Positions 13,406 to 21,799 of a stretch of 36,266 nt of DNA are shown in pieces. Positions within the stretch are counted from its first letter, which is position 1, and each line of letters begins with the position of its first letter. The notes beneath the pieces are model-generated. The model was not told the DNA's origin, did no database searches, and worked only from the letters and a program-made list of their open reading frames with translations. Position numbers and translations under genes: made by a program. The stretch spans positions 1-36,266 of IMG/VR virus record IMGVR_UViG_3300042514_000624; one strand, given 5' to 3'. This stretch comes from a virus.

Positions 13406-14180
13406 TGGAAACCTCCGTGGTGGCGATCTCTGGGGTGACGATCACGGCGAGCTTGGACAGGATGAGGTCCGGCTTGGAGATGTACTTGGAAGCGACCGCA
13501 TCGGGGAGATCGCGGAAGGTCTGACCATCTTGAATGCGACCGGCTTTAAGGAGCAGGGCGTTGACCTCTTGCTCGCGGTCCTCGAACAGGGCTTCAAGTT
13601 TGGCGGTGATGTCGAAGGACTTGGTGGGAGCTACCGATACCTCGGTGAGAGCGGGGGTAAACTCCTCGGTCTCTTCAGGTGTGTAGATGCCGGCCACAAC
13701 CTCAGGAGCGAGCATGCGAACCGCTTTGGATATACAACGAGCGCGGAGCATTGCGGAAGGATCCTTGGCCCATCCAGACCCCGGCTTGGCAGGCAGTAAG
13801 CCGGCCATCTTAGCGTCCTCGGTGGTGAAGGAGATCTCGCAAGCATTGCCGTCGTAGGTCCAGAGGGCGATGGCGGCGCGGGAGTCGAACTGCTTCCATA
13901 AAATCTTGCCTCCGCGGGCACGGTAACCAGCGAGCATGGCATCGGAGCGCATGCTCAAGGATCCGTTGATGATGTGATACTCACGTTTGAAGTCGAAGGG
14001 GGTCTTCTTCTCGGCGGCGCACTGCCACGCGATAAGCTTACCTTGTTCGACCTTGGTGCATCCCAGCATTCCGCTGGCTGCGATCCACTCGCCCATCTTC
14101 TCGATGGCGGATATGGGGTCTTGGATCTTGCTGTACATCTCGGAGTTATCCGAGGGCGTTGTTGTTGCGATTGAGTTCAT
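13398..14180 (-). CDS. RecT-like single-strand annealing protein (260 aa)
   Basis: Probable recombinase that anneals complementary strands made by the exonuclease next door. Features: FDFKREYHIINGSLSMRSDA (substrate-binding core), KILWKQFD, the ISFTTEDAK strand, then AMLRARCISKAVRMLAPEVV and AGIYTPEE, a block typical of RecT/Redbeta-like phage proteins; the acidic C-terminal third is variable in such families. ATG 14180 overlaps the upstream stop (ATGA); the longer open frame to 14351 is shadow. Confidence 0.75.
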   Translation of the reverse strand: MNSIATTTPSDNSEMYSKIQDPISAIEKMGEWIAASGMLGCTKVEQGKLIAWQCAAEKKTPFDFKREYHIINGSLSMRSDAMLAGYRARGGKILWKQFDSRAAIALWTYDGNACEISFTTEDAKMAGLLPAKPGSGWAKDPSAMLRARCISKAVRMLAPEVVAGIYTPEETEEFTPALTEVSVAPTKSFDITAKLEALFEDREQEVNALLLKAGRIQDGQTFRDLPDAVASKYISKPDLILSKLAVIVTPEIATTEVSNG

Positions 14181-14347
14181 GGATTTTGTCTGAGGAGTTC
14201 CTCGATTACATCGGAGCGGACACGGATGGTGCGCTTCGTAGCTTTCATAGCCGGAAGCTTTCCTGACCTTATCCACCGCCTCACCGTCTCGGGATGAGTC
14301 CCGAGGGCGGATGCGATCTCTTGGACGGTTAGAAGTTTTACGCTCAC
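14177..14347 (-). CDS. Excisionase/MerR-like HTH protein (56 aa)
   Basis: Reads LLTVQEIASALGTHPETVRR, then WIRSGKLPAMKATKRTIRVR and a final helix: a winged-helix HTH_17 excisionase-type domain with the classic WIRSGKLPA turn. First gene of the replication operon, so it may regulate it. GTG 14347 is chosen; a TTG at 14374 is also in frame. Two palindromes sit immediately upstream (14373-14400). No integrase is present, so a recombination-directionality role is unlikely. Confidence 0.75.
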   Translation of the reverse strand: MSVKLLTVQEIASALGTHPETVRRWIRSGKLPAMKATKRTIRVRSDVIEELLRQNP

Positions 14348-14372
14348 GCAAGCCAAAGTAGCAGCGTGTTGC

Positions 14373-14400
14373 AAACTGTCGAGAGTTTTCTTTCGGAAAG
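14373..14400. promoter_or_regulatory. Two adjacent palindromes, candidate operator
   Basis: AAACTGTCGAGAGTTT (14373-14388) is an inverted repeat with one mismatched pair around TCGA, and CTTTCGGAAAG (14390-14400) is a perfect one around a single G. Both lie in the only gap (14348-14401) between the end of the ejection-protein gene and the start of the replication operon. They may be binding sites for the excisionase-like HTH protein that follows; no strong promoter hexamers are visible. Confidence 0.45.
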
Positions 14401-14401
14401 T

Positions 14402-17047
14402 TTACTCGGGGGAGTCTGACCGTAGGTATTTTGCCACCGTCTGCTGCATCAAAGCGGGTGGTAATTCTGCCAATCGAGCGAGTCTTTCAAGCTGATCTCT
14501 GCGGCGAACCATGCCGGTTGCTCCTGCGCCGTGAGCCAAAGCAGCGGCAAGTCCTTCGTACCCAATAAAATCGACCATAGATCCGATTCCAGGTGTTGTT
14601 GCGAGCTTTTCAAACGCTGATCCGCTGACCGTCGCGCCGGCCCCAGCGGCTCGTTGTTTGGCCTGGTTTATGACTCTAAATCCCGGGACAATTTGATTCT
14701 GAACAACGTCGAAAAGGTTTCGACCAAGGATGGTTTGAAGTTTTTCCGCGCTGTCCGTTCCAGCCATTTCTTTGAGAGAATCGAGTCGAGCCGCCATTCC
14801 CGCTGCGCCAGGAGTTCCAGCGCGAGTTCCACCGCCCTCAGCGACTTGGAGAAGAAGTTCTTCAATGGCTTTGGCGCGGATAGATGTCTGGGTATTTCGG
14901 GCAGACGCGGAGCCGGCCACTGCCCTCCGCTCTAACGCATCCATAACGGTGCGAGTGGTCGCGACATCAGGAAGGTACTGGACTGCACGAGAAACAATTC
15001 CAAGGCTTGCCGGGGTGCCATGCTGAAGAAGTGCAAGCACAGCCTCTGGCCCACGCCGTTGAGCTTCAGGAAGGTTGTCAACGAACTGAACGAACCGGTT
15101 AAGCTCTCGGGTGTTTCCAAATCCAAGCTGGGCCAATCCACCGCCACCCTGCCGTTGTACGCTGTTGAGGTCAGCAGCAAGATTGGTCAGGTTGATTTCT
15201 CCGGTAGATTGATTGATGGATCGGTTTACAATTCCCGATTTTACGATCTCAGAAATTCCAGTTGAACTTGGCACATTCCGAACACCTGAAGCTCTAAGAT
15301 CATCAATCAGGCTGATGGGATTTGAGAACGCTGGAGTTTCAGCACCTTGTTGAGCGACTCGCTGAGTCATTATGTCGGCCATCTGTCCTCGTTCCAGCTT
15401 CTCTGGCTTGAACGCTTGGAAAACTCCGAAATCATCAAACCTAGGGCGAAACTTAGAATAGAACGAGTTTGCAGTGCGAAGAGAAAGAGCGTCAGCGGCA
15501 TTGAGGTGCGATGGAGCTTGATAGTCAATCGTCTGAGTAATGAGATCCGCTATTCTGCGAAGTTCTCTTTTTTCAGGGGTTCCAAAGACTTTTCCAGCTT
15601 CATCAGATGCTGAGTAAAGATTCCTGCGGATTATCCTGAGTTCATTTAAAGAAGCAGGAATGTTCTGGTCAAGAACAGCATTAAGACGATTCAGATACGG
15701 AGAAAACACACGGCTTTGATCTCCACTAACAAGGCTTGGATACTTTTGATTCATATCAAGTATCGCCTGTTCAACAGATGGGAGTGCTCTCCCTGCTTTT
15801 CCGGTTAAGGTAAATACAGGGGTATCTTCAAAAAACTTAACTGGCGTGTATAAAATGTCCGCATGATCATCAAATGCAGCTTTTGTTTTTTCTATGGTTT
15901 GCTCAACCCTGGCACCCATCTGGGGCGACATATATGGAGCAGTTGAAAGAAGTCTTGTCTGAGCGTTTACGGATCTGCGAAAAGACTCTTCAGCATCTGC
16001 CAATGCTTCTTGAGCGAGGCTTTGCTGTGCTCCACTGCGAGCCTTATCAATGGCCTGTTGAGCAGTGGTCATTCCTCGGGCTTCATCAACCAGCCGATTT
16101 ACGGTGTTTGCATCTGTGATTCCGAACTCATTTAGTATTTGGCGAACAGCATTGGGAGTACTTCCTGCTGGTCCTTGTATTCCTCGAACAGCAGCGGTAA
16201 TTGCATCTGATTGCTCAAGAAGTTGGCGATTGAGTTCTTCTCCGCCAGTTCTTGCGGCAATCCGTTTTTCAGCACCAGCTAAGAACGGAAAAGCCTGACC
16301 TATAGTTGCTCTAACTCTGGGTCCAATACCTTCAACATCTTGAATGTTTTCAAGTGCCCTGTTTACAACTCCAGCACCTCCACGAGCTGCTGCACCAAGA
16401 GTTGTTAATGCGCCAGGGATTGCTGCACCAATACTAGCTTCTTTCAATGCACTTCCTGCGCTTGATAAAGGGTCATCAAGAGGATTTTCAATTTTCCCTT
16501 CAACTGCTCCTGCTGCAAGCCCACCTAAAGCACCTGCTCCTATAGTTGCTCTAGCAGCACCTGGAAAACCTCTGAAAACAGGAATGCCACCTCGAATTGA
16601 AGAACCAGCGATTTCTCCAAATCGATAGTCTTGATCTTCATCCAGTTTCTCGATGGTCTGTGCGCCCGCTTCTCCAAGTCCGGAAGACAACGCTCCTGCT
16701 GCGATTTGAATGGGAATGCTGGATCCACCAGTTCCCAATGCAATGGCCAACGGGACTCCATAGCGAGAAACAGTTTTTGGATTCAGTTTTACTGGAGCTT
16801 CTTCATCAAATATTGATCCAGCTCCACTTTCAGCAAGCCTTGCTTCTTCAGCCTGCATCGCTGCACCCATCTTCTGCTCTTGGGTAGGATTGAATCCCGG
16901 CTGCTCCTCGCGACGGCGCATCTCTGCAATCGTTGCAGGAGCCTTTTCAGATGCATATCTCCGCACGGTATCTGAGATAACGTCACGAGATGTTCCATCT
17001 GGAAACGACAGGATTCCAACTCCCTCAACTCTTACTTTGATAGCCAT
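14402..17047 (-). CDS. Large internal/DNA-ejection protein candidate (881 aa)
   Basis: Longest gene, last of the late operon. Residues ~85-235 hold several Gly/Ala-rich hydrophobic helices (IQIAAGALSSGLGEAGA, IGAGALGGLAAGAVEG, LTTLGAAARGGAGVV), as in ejected proteins that cross the envelope; the rest is long, helical and Gln/Arg-rich. No lysozyme or transglycosylase catalytic motif was seen. ATG 17047 is used (GGGAGA about 12 bases upstream) instead of the open frame to 17083. Placement after tail genes fits a podovirus internal core protein. Confidence 0.6.
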   Translation of the reverse strand: MAIKVRVEGVGILSFPDGTSRDVISDTVRRYASEKAPATIAEMRRREEQPGFNPTQEQKMGAAMQAEEARLAESGAGSIFDEEAPVKLNPKTVSRYGVPLAIALGTGGSSIPIQIAAGALSSGLGEAGAQTIEKLDEDQDYRFGEIAGSSIRGGIPVFRGFPGAARATIGAGALGGLAAGAVEGKIENPLDDPLSSAGSALKEASIGAAIPGALTTLGAAARGGAGVVNRALENIQDVEGIGPRVRATIGQAFPFLAGAEKRIAARTGGEELNRQLLEQSDAITAAVRGIQGPAGSTPNAVRQILNEFGITDANTVNRLVDEARGMTTAQQAIDKARSGAQQSLAQEALADAEESFRRSVNAQTRLLSTAPYMSPQMGARVEQTIEKTKAAFDDHADILYTPVKFFEDTPVFTLTGKAGRALPSVEQAILDMNQKYPSLVSGDQSRVFSPYLNRLNAVLDQNIPASLNELRIIRRNLYSASDEAGKVFGTPEKRELRRIADLITQTIDYQAPSHLNAADALSLRTANSFYSKFRPRFDDFGVFQAFKPEKLERGQMADIMTQRVAQQGAETPAFSNPISLIDDLRASGVRNVPSSTGISEIVKSGIVNRSINQSTGEINLTNLAADLNSVQRQGGGGLAQLGFGNTRELNRFVQFVDNLPEAQRRGPEAVLALLQHGTPASLGIVSRAVQYLPDVATTRTVMDALERRAVAGSASARNTQTSIRAKAIEELLLQVAEGGGTRAGTPGAAGMAARLDSLKEMAGTDSAEKLQTILGRNLFDVVQNQIVPGFRVINQAKQRAAGAGATVSGSAFEKLATTPGIGSMVDFIGYEGLAAALAHGAGATGMVRRRDQLERLARLAELPPALMQQTVAKYLRSDSPE

Positions 17048-17048
17048 G

Positions 17049-18575
17049 TTATTTGATCTCCCTTCCTTGAGCGTCCATATCAATGATAGTGTCTACAGCG
17101 TTTGTTCCACCCAGGGGAACTACTTGGCCAACTTTACCCTTCTTACCAAGTGTTAAGAATCCAAATTGATCTCTGGTGTTAAACCAGTTCTGCCTAGCAT
17201 CTTGAATTTCCCTCTGAGTTGTAGGATCAACAAATATAGCGTTGCGATTGAATCGCTTCTCAATCAAATCATCCTTAAACGCGGAATCAATAAGCTTCAA
17301 TGCACGAGGCAAGAAGTTGGCCGATTCTGGATCACCAAACAACCGTTTTGCAGACATAAGTTCGTTTCCGGTAAGAGAAGCTCCAAACAATGTTTTCCTC
17401 TTTCCAGAAACGTATCCTTCAAATTCCTGAATCACATCGTTTAATGCTGCATACCTTGGATCTTCAACGCCGTATTTATTCTTAATTCCAGTGATCCACG
17501 ATTTAAATCCATTGAACCCCTTCTGAGAAACCTTTGCTATATCACCAGTTCCCTGAAGTGCAGATATAGATTGAGCAAGTGTTCCAGCCATTCCAAGACC
17601 TTCTACATAAGAGTTTAGTGAGTCTCTCTCGTCTTTAACCATTGGCCTTGTAACACCAGCAGAAACTCTAAACTCTTCGTTGTCTTGAGAGGATTTAGGC
17701 ATCTGATAATACAAAGACTGTAGCTTTTCTTTATCCGGTTTTTCTGATTTAAGCTCCTGCATGAAGCCTTTGACTGCTTCTTCTTGAAACTTGCCTTTTC
17801 GTTCAAATTGATACTCACGATTCTTCTGCTCATACTCTCGTCCAAGTATGTTAAACCGAACAACAGCCTCTTCGTCAGGAATCTTACTAAGATCCTCGAC
17901 CATCGGAATTTCTCCTTTTTGCTGAAGAAAACTAAGTCCAGCCCTTGCTTGTTTCCCTCTCTCTTCCGCAGGGATTTGGCTTTGGGATCTTGCTACCGCC
18001 TGCTGAAGCATACCCCTAAGCTGGCCAGCGGGCATGTCGGGTCGAGCCTCAACACCATAAGCACTTAGTCCTGCAACAAGCTCTGGAATATCGGTTTCCC
18101 TTGCCAAGTCCTTTGTTTGTTGCAACTCAGCCCTTCTCTGAGCCATTTGATTCGCAGCCTGAGTTGCCGCAATCTTGAAAGCGGGTTCTGCCTCATACTG
18201 AGACGGACCCATTGTTTGGCCCAATCCATAACCCATTCCCTCTCCAGCAGCAATTTGCCTACGAAGAGACTTGTTCCTAAAGTCGGCCATCTTCTCCTCA
18301 AGGGTTGCTCCCTCGGGTGCAGCGATTCCCTGCTGAAGCGCATTGACCATCAACTGACGATCAATGGATCGTTTTTCCTGCAAATCCCCTATATTCTGCT
18401 CCATCAACGCCCGCTTCGCATAGTTCCGATTCCGGATATCCTCGTTGGTACCCGTGAACTCGCCGGCAATGCCACCGGTGAGCATGGAGAGACCCTTCAT
18501 GAAAGGGTTGATGCGCTGATTGGCCTGCCGCTCAAGCATAGCCCTGATGTCCTCGTTTTCTTCTCTGGTAGCCAT
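17049..18575 (-). CDS. Internal virion/ejection protein candidate (508 aa)
   Basis: Largely alpha-helical and charged, starting MATREENEDIRAMLERQANQ, with an N-terminal Gly-rich patch (GLSMLTGGIAGEF) and long helices throughout (QMAQRRAELQQTKDLA). No enzymatic motif recognised. It lies between two other proteins of similar style, and its stop is 1 base before the next start. Assigned by position and composition; it could equally be a tail-associated structural protein. Confidence 0.55.
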   Translation of the reverse strand: MATREENEDIRAMLERQANQRINPFMKGLSMLTGGIAGEFTGTNEDIRNRNYAKRALMEQNIGDLQEKRSIDRQLMVNALQQGIAAPEGATLEEKMADFRNKSLRRQIAAGEGMGYGLGQTMGPSQYEAEPAFKIAATQAANQMAQRRAELQQTKDLARETDIPELVAGLSAYGVEARPDMPAGQLRGMLQQAVARSQSQIPAEERGKQARAGLSFLQQKGEIPMVEDLSKIPDEEAVVRFNILGREYEQKNREYQFERKGKFQEEAVKGFMQELKSEKPDKEKLQSLYYQMPKSSQDNEEFRVSAGVTRPMVKDERDSLNSYVEGLGMAGTLAQSISALQGTGDIAKVSQKGFNGFKSWITGIKNKYGVEDPRYAALNDVIQEFEGYVSGKRKTLFGASLTGNELMSAKRLFGDPESANFLPRALKLIDSAFKDDLIEKRFNRNAIFVDPTTQREIQDARQNWFNTRDQFGFLTLGKKGKVGQVVPLGGTNAVDTIIDMDAQGREIK

Positions 18576-18587
18576 AAGATATAGTTT

Positions 18588-20003
18588 TTAACCCTGCAAC
18601 GACCGCATCGCACCCCGTCTCCTGAATCCGCTCATTGCGGCATTCATGATCTGATCGGGATCGTAGTTGATGTATCGGTACTGGTCCTGTTGTTGTTGGG
18701 AGTTGGCCAGCAAGTCAGCGTAGAGCTTGGCAAAAGGATCGGCCTGACGATCGGGTAGAGGAACCTCCTTGGTTCCCTTGGTGGGGATGACGGTTTCGCG
18801 CCTTATGAGAGGAGTAACTGGCTCCCTAGGGGGAAGGGGGGTGGGTCCACGGCCAGGAGTTCCGCCACCGGGGAGTCCACCGCCCGGTGTACCGCCGCCG
18901 GGTTGACCGCCACCACCAGGAGGTTTAGTACCTCCGCTGGGAGGTGTAGTTACAACAGGAGGCTTAGTGGTACCTTCGCCTGGAGGCTTTTCAGAACACC
19001 TGCCGCCTACACAATCAAATTGGCCTGTTCTATAATTCCACTTATAACCCTCTTGATCAGTACCAAACAGTTCTCCAGTTTTTGGATCACGGTAATCTGA
19101 ATCATCTTTGCCTGTTGGATCAAATACACTCCAAGGCGAATCCTTAAACTCATCACCCGGTTTTGGTTTAGCCTCTTCTTTCCAGTCAGGAGTTATGTCT
19201 TTAACACCACCAGGACCAGCCGTTACATCTCCACCAGTGTTATCAAACCCACCTACGCTAGTAGTTGTCGGTTCATCCGCTCCAACTGATTGATATGATT
19301 CAACTGGTGTTGGTGTTACTTGAGAAGTTGAAGGCGCGGTGTTGACTCCAAAATTAAACTTCTGAGGTACAACTCCTTTATCCAAATCTTCTTGAGATAC
19401 TGAATACGCACTTGGGCGTATAATTGTATCCCTAATATTGTTTCTGTCAGCATAGAGAACATCTCCATTCTCCATTTGCCCGATAGGTATATAATCCGGA
19501 ATCGTTCTTCCCGGGATTTTAACAGTTTCTCCACGAGTCACAACACCTTGAGGAACAGAAGGTGTTTGGCCTGCCGTAAGATCCTCAATCTGCTTTGGCG
19601 TCAGATAATCAACTCCACCTACAGGAGAAGGTGTGGTTCCAGTTGTATTATATCTCTGTTGAGTTACTGGATCCAGCGGGGTTCCGATTCCTGTTCTTAT
19701 AAGCGCATCCTGCTCATCCGTATTCCCAATGTTGATTCGATCAACAGGTTGATCTCGGATGTTGTAATCGATGTTTCCAAAACCTACGTCTGAAGGAGCA
19801 GCCTGAAACTCAAAGCCTCCCGTCCTCCAGTTGTATGGAGCTTCTTGGCCATACGGATCTAAACCGTAAAATAGATCACCAACCCTTACTCCTCCCATAT
19901 CGGGGACTAAATCTCCCATCTTGTATCCAGGATATCCCGGGAACTCATCTACGGCATTGGCCTGATTCAGGTCTTGAGCCAGATTATCGATTGCGTCAGG
20001 CAT
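18588..20003 (-). CDS. Pro/Gly/Thr-rich structural protein (471 aa)
   Basis: Residues ~325-400 are a low-complexity segment of Pro-Gly repeats (PGGGTPGGGLPGGGTPGRGP), flanked by Thr/Pro-rich linker. Two Cys lie close together (FDCVGGRCSEK). The last 60 residues are helical with a Gln run (NSQQQQDQYRY) and end in basic RRRGAMRSLQG. N-terminal half is acidic and disordered-looking. Probably virion-associated; function unknown. Confidence 0.55.
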   Translation of the reverse strand: MPDAIDNLAQDLNQANAVDEFPGYPGYKMGDLVPDMGGVRVGDLFYGLDPYGQEAPYNWRTGGFEFQAAPSDVGFGNIDYNIRDQPVDRINIGNTDEQDALIRTGIGTPLDPVTQQRYNTTGTTPSPVGGVDYLTPKQIEDLTAGQTPSVPQGVVTRGETVKIPGRTIPDYIPIGQMENGDVLYADRNNIRDTIIRPSAYSVSQEDLDKGVVPQKFNFGVNTAPSTSQVTPTPVESYQSVGADEPTTTSVGGFDNTGGDVTAGPGGVKDITPDWKEEAKPKPGDEFKDSPWSVFDPTGKDDSDYRDPKTGELFGTDQEGYKWNYRTGQFDCVGGRCSEKPPGEGTTKPPVVTTPPSGGTKPPGGGGQPGGGTPGGGLPGGGTPGRGPTPLPPREPVTPLIRRETVIPTKGTKEVPLPDRQADPFAKLYADLLANSQQQQDQYRYINYDPDQIMNAAMSGFRRRGAMRSLQG

Positions 20004-20006
20004 ATA

Positions 20007-21440
20007 TCAGTTTTTGGGGATTATGCTGTTGATTCGAGCTATCATCCAGTTGGCCACAAGCTTCTTGACCTTCGGCTTGTTCTTGAGCCACTTCGCGAAC
20101 TTCTCGGCGTTGCTGTCGTAGAAGCTCTTGAACCACTTCGGTCCAACGAGTTCCTTCCAGAAGTAGAACGCCTCCCACTGATCGGGAATGCACTCACGAG
20201 CAACGAAGCATCCGCCAAGCCCGAAGCCCGCGTAGGATGATCCAAGGTTTCCAATCGCACCAGCATACCCTTTGAACTGATTCATGAAGGAGTTCGCTTG
20301 ATCGGATGTGTATTGGTTCTGAGCGTTTGTGAGCGCAAAGTTACTACCCATCTTCATCAGGTCTCCAGGGCTAGATAGCTGGGCACCCTGAATTAACTGA
20401 GGAGTCATAAACGGAGAAGCACCCTGCTGAAGACCACCTAGTTGAGCGGCTTGGGATGAGACCGGTTGGAGTCCTAGGGCGGACTGGACGTTGGCAATGT
20501 TCTGCTGGCGACCGGACAGCATCTGCTGCTGCGAAGCCATCTGGCCTGCAAAGCTCTGTTGTGCCGCGGTGTTCCGCTGGCCAGTGGCCGCAAGGATGTT
20601 CTGGAAGGCTTCCTGTGCGTTCCGATTGGCAGTATCGCTCGTGCTTTGACCGCTCTGAAGCAAGCCCATTGCAGCGTTCCAGCGTTGAGAATTGGCGTTA
20701 CCAAGAGCGTCTTGAATTGCAAGCGACTCACGAAGAGCCGAAGGATTGCCAAGAACATTGCCAATGGAACTACCGCGAGCGCGAGCGGCCTGTTGGACCC
20801 GTCGCTCCATGCTTGGATCGAGAGTTCCAACCTGAGAAAGACCCTGCTGGATCTGACGCTCAAGCTCGCTACGGATCAACTGAGAAGCCCCGGTATCCTG
20901 TTGGGCACCAGGCATCCCAACCCTCTCGTAGGTAGGCGATTCTACCCGCGTATCCGGAGCGGCGGCATCACCCTTAACATCGCTGAGGAATTGCTCGTAG
21001 AGATCGAACTTCCGAGGATCAAGAGCCTCTAGCTCGTTTCGACGTTGTTGGGCAAACTGCGTTCCATACTGCCTTGCAACACCAAGTTGTTCTTTAGCTA
21101 AAGGATCTGCAAGTTTTGATAAAGCAAGAGCTGTTTGCTTGGTGATATCAACATCACCAATATTCTCAAAATCGTATGTTCTTTTGGCACCTTCTGGGCC
21201 GTATGAAATCTTACTGCCAGATCTAGCGGCTTGTTCTAATGCACGAATGAAAGGATATTGCTCGGCCTGAGCTTTTATCGCTTCGGCAGTAGAGGCAGCA
21301 AGGTCCGGCGGTTTGTAACTTGGGCCGCACATTTGCGGCTGACCCCAAGGAATGCAGGAGTAATCTTTAGCCCAGTCATCTTTGGCAAACAGCATTACGC
21401 TGTGAGCCAGAACCCTTGATGTATTAAAATCTATATTCAT
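20007..21440 (-). CDS. Internal virion protein with CFI-box-like C-terminus (477 aa)
   Basis: Middle part (~120-360) is Gln/Ala-rich helix (RQQNIANVQSALGLQPVSSQ) as in ejection proteins. The last ~65 residues change character: GGCFVARECIPDQWEAFYFW, KWFKSFYDSNAEKFAKWLKN and a final basic helix. This resembles the CFI-box-type C-terminal domain (CFIATA-like) and a C(W/F)VARE ending I have seen on other phage proteins. GGAGGA precedes ATG 21440, which overlaps the previous stop. Confidence 0.6.
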   Translation of the reverse strand: MNIDFNTSRVLAHSVMLFAKDDWAKDYSCIPWGQPQMCGPSYKPPDLAASTAEAIKAQAEQYPFIRALEQAARSGSKISYGPEGAKRTYDFENIGDVDITKQTALALSKLADPLAKEQLGVARQYGTQFAQQRRNELEALDPRKFDLYEQFLSDVKGDAAAPDTRVESPTYERVGMPGAQQDTGASQLIRSELERQIQQGLSQVGTLDPSMERRVQQAARARGSSIGNVLGNPSALRESLAIQDALGNANSQRWNAAMGLLQSGQSTSDTANRNAQEAFQNILAATGQRNTAAQQSFAGQMASQQQMLSGRQQNIANVQSALGLQPVSSQAAQLGGLQQGASPFMTPQLIQGAQLSSPGDLMKMGSNFALTNAQNQYTSDQANSFMNQFKGYAGAIGNLGSSYAGFGLGGCFVARECIPDQWEAFYFWKELVGPKWFKSFYDSNAEKFAKWLKNKPKVKKLVANWMIARINSIIPKN

Positions 21441-21799
21441 ACTCCTCCTTCAAAAATCTCGGTTTTCCAAATGGGATTATATCCAAACTTCTTCATATAT
21501 GAGTTGTATGGACTATTCTCATTACACGCTATGAAATACTTAGGAAAACCTTTTGTCTCCATAATAGAGTCATATACACGTTTAAGGTGCATACTGTCTC
21601 TGGCAGACACTTTTTCGGTGTGATTCCAAAGAAGCAGGACAGGCACCCTTCCAAAAGATGACGCACCAATGATCTCGCCATCTCTTTCAACCACATGGGT
21701 TGGGTGAATGATCGAGTCGTTGTTTGCCCGCGCAGCTTGAAGAGCTTGAGACTCTTGCTCAAGCGTTTGTATCATTCGTACTCTCGGGAAGGCGTTCAT
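21437..21799 (-). CDS. GNAT-like acetyltransferase (120 aa)
   Basis: Resembles a small GNAT-fold protein: THVVERDGEIIGASSFGR (beta 2-3), a charged helix (HLKRVYDSIMETKG), KYFIACNENSPYN and a final KKFGYNPIWKTEIFEGG, the usual GNAT ending. The acetyl-CoA loop (Q/RxxGxG/A) is not clear, so activity is uncertain. It lies between the 652-aa tail protein and an ejection protein with ATGA overlaps at both ends, so it is made with the virion; substrate unknown. Confidence 0.5.
   Translation of the reverse strand: MNAFPRVRMIQTLEQESQALQAARANNDSIIHPTHVVERDGEIIGASSFGRVPVLLLWNHTEKVSARDSMHLKRVYDSIMETKGFPKYFIACNENSPYNSYMKKFGYNPIWKTEIFEGGV

Noticed and set aside
14177-14347. Integration module
   Set aside because: The excisionase-like HTH is present but no integrase gene or attachment-site repeat was seen, so a temperate life cycle is not supported.
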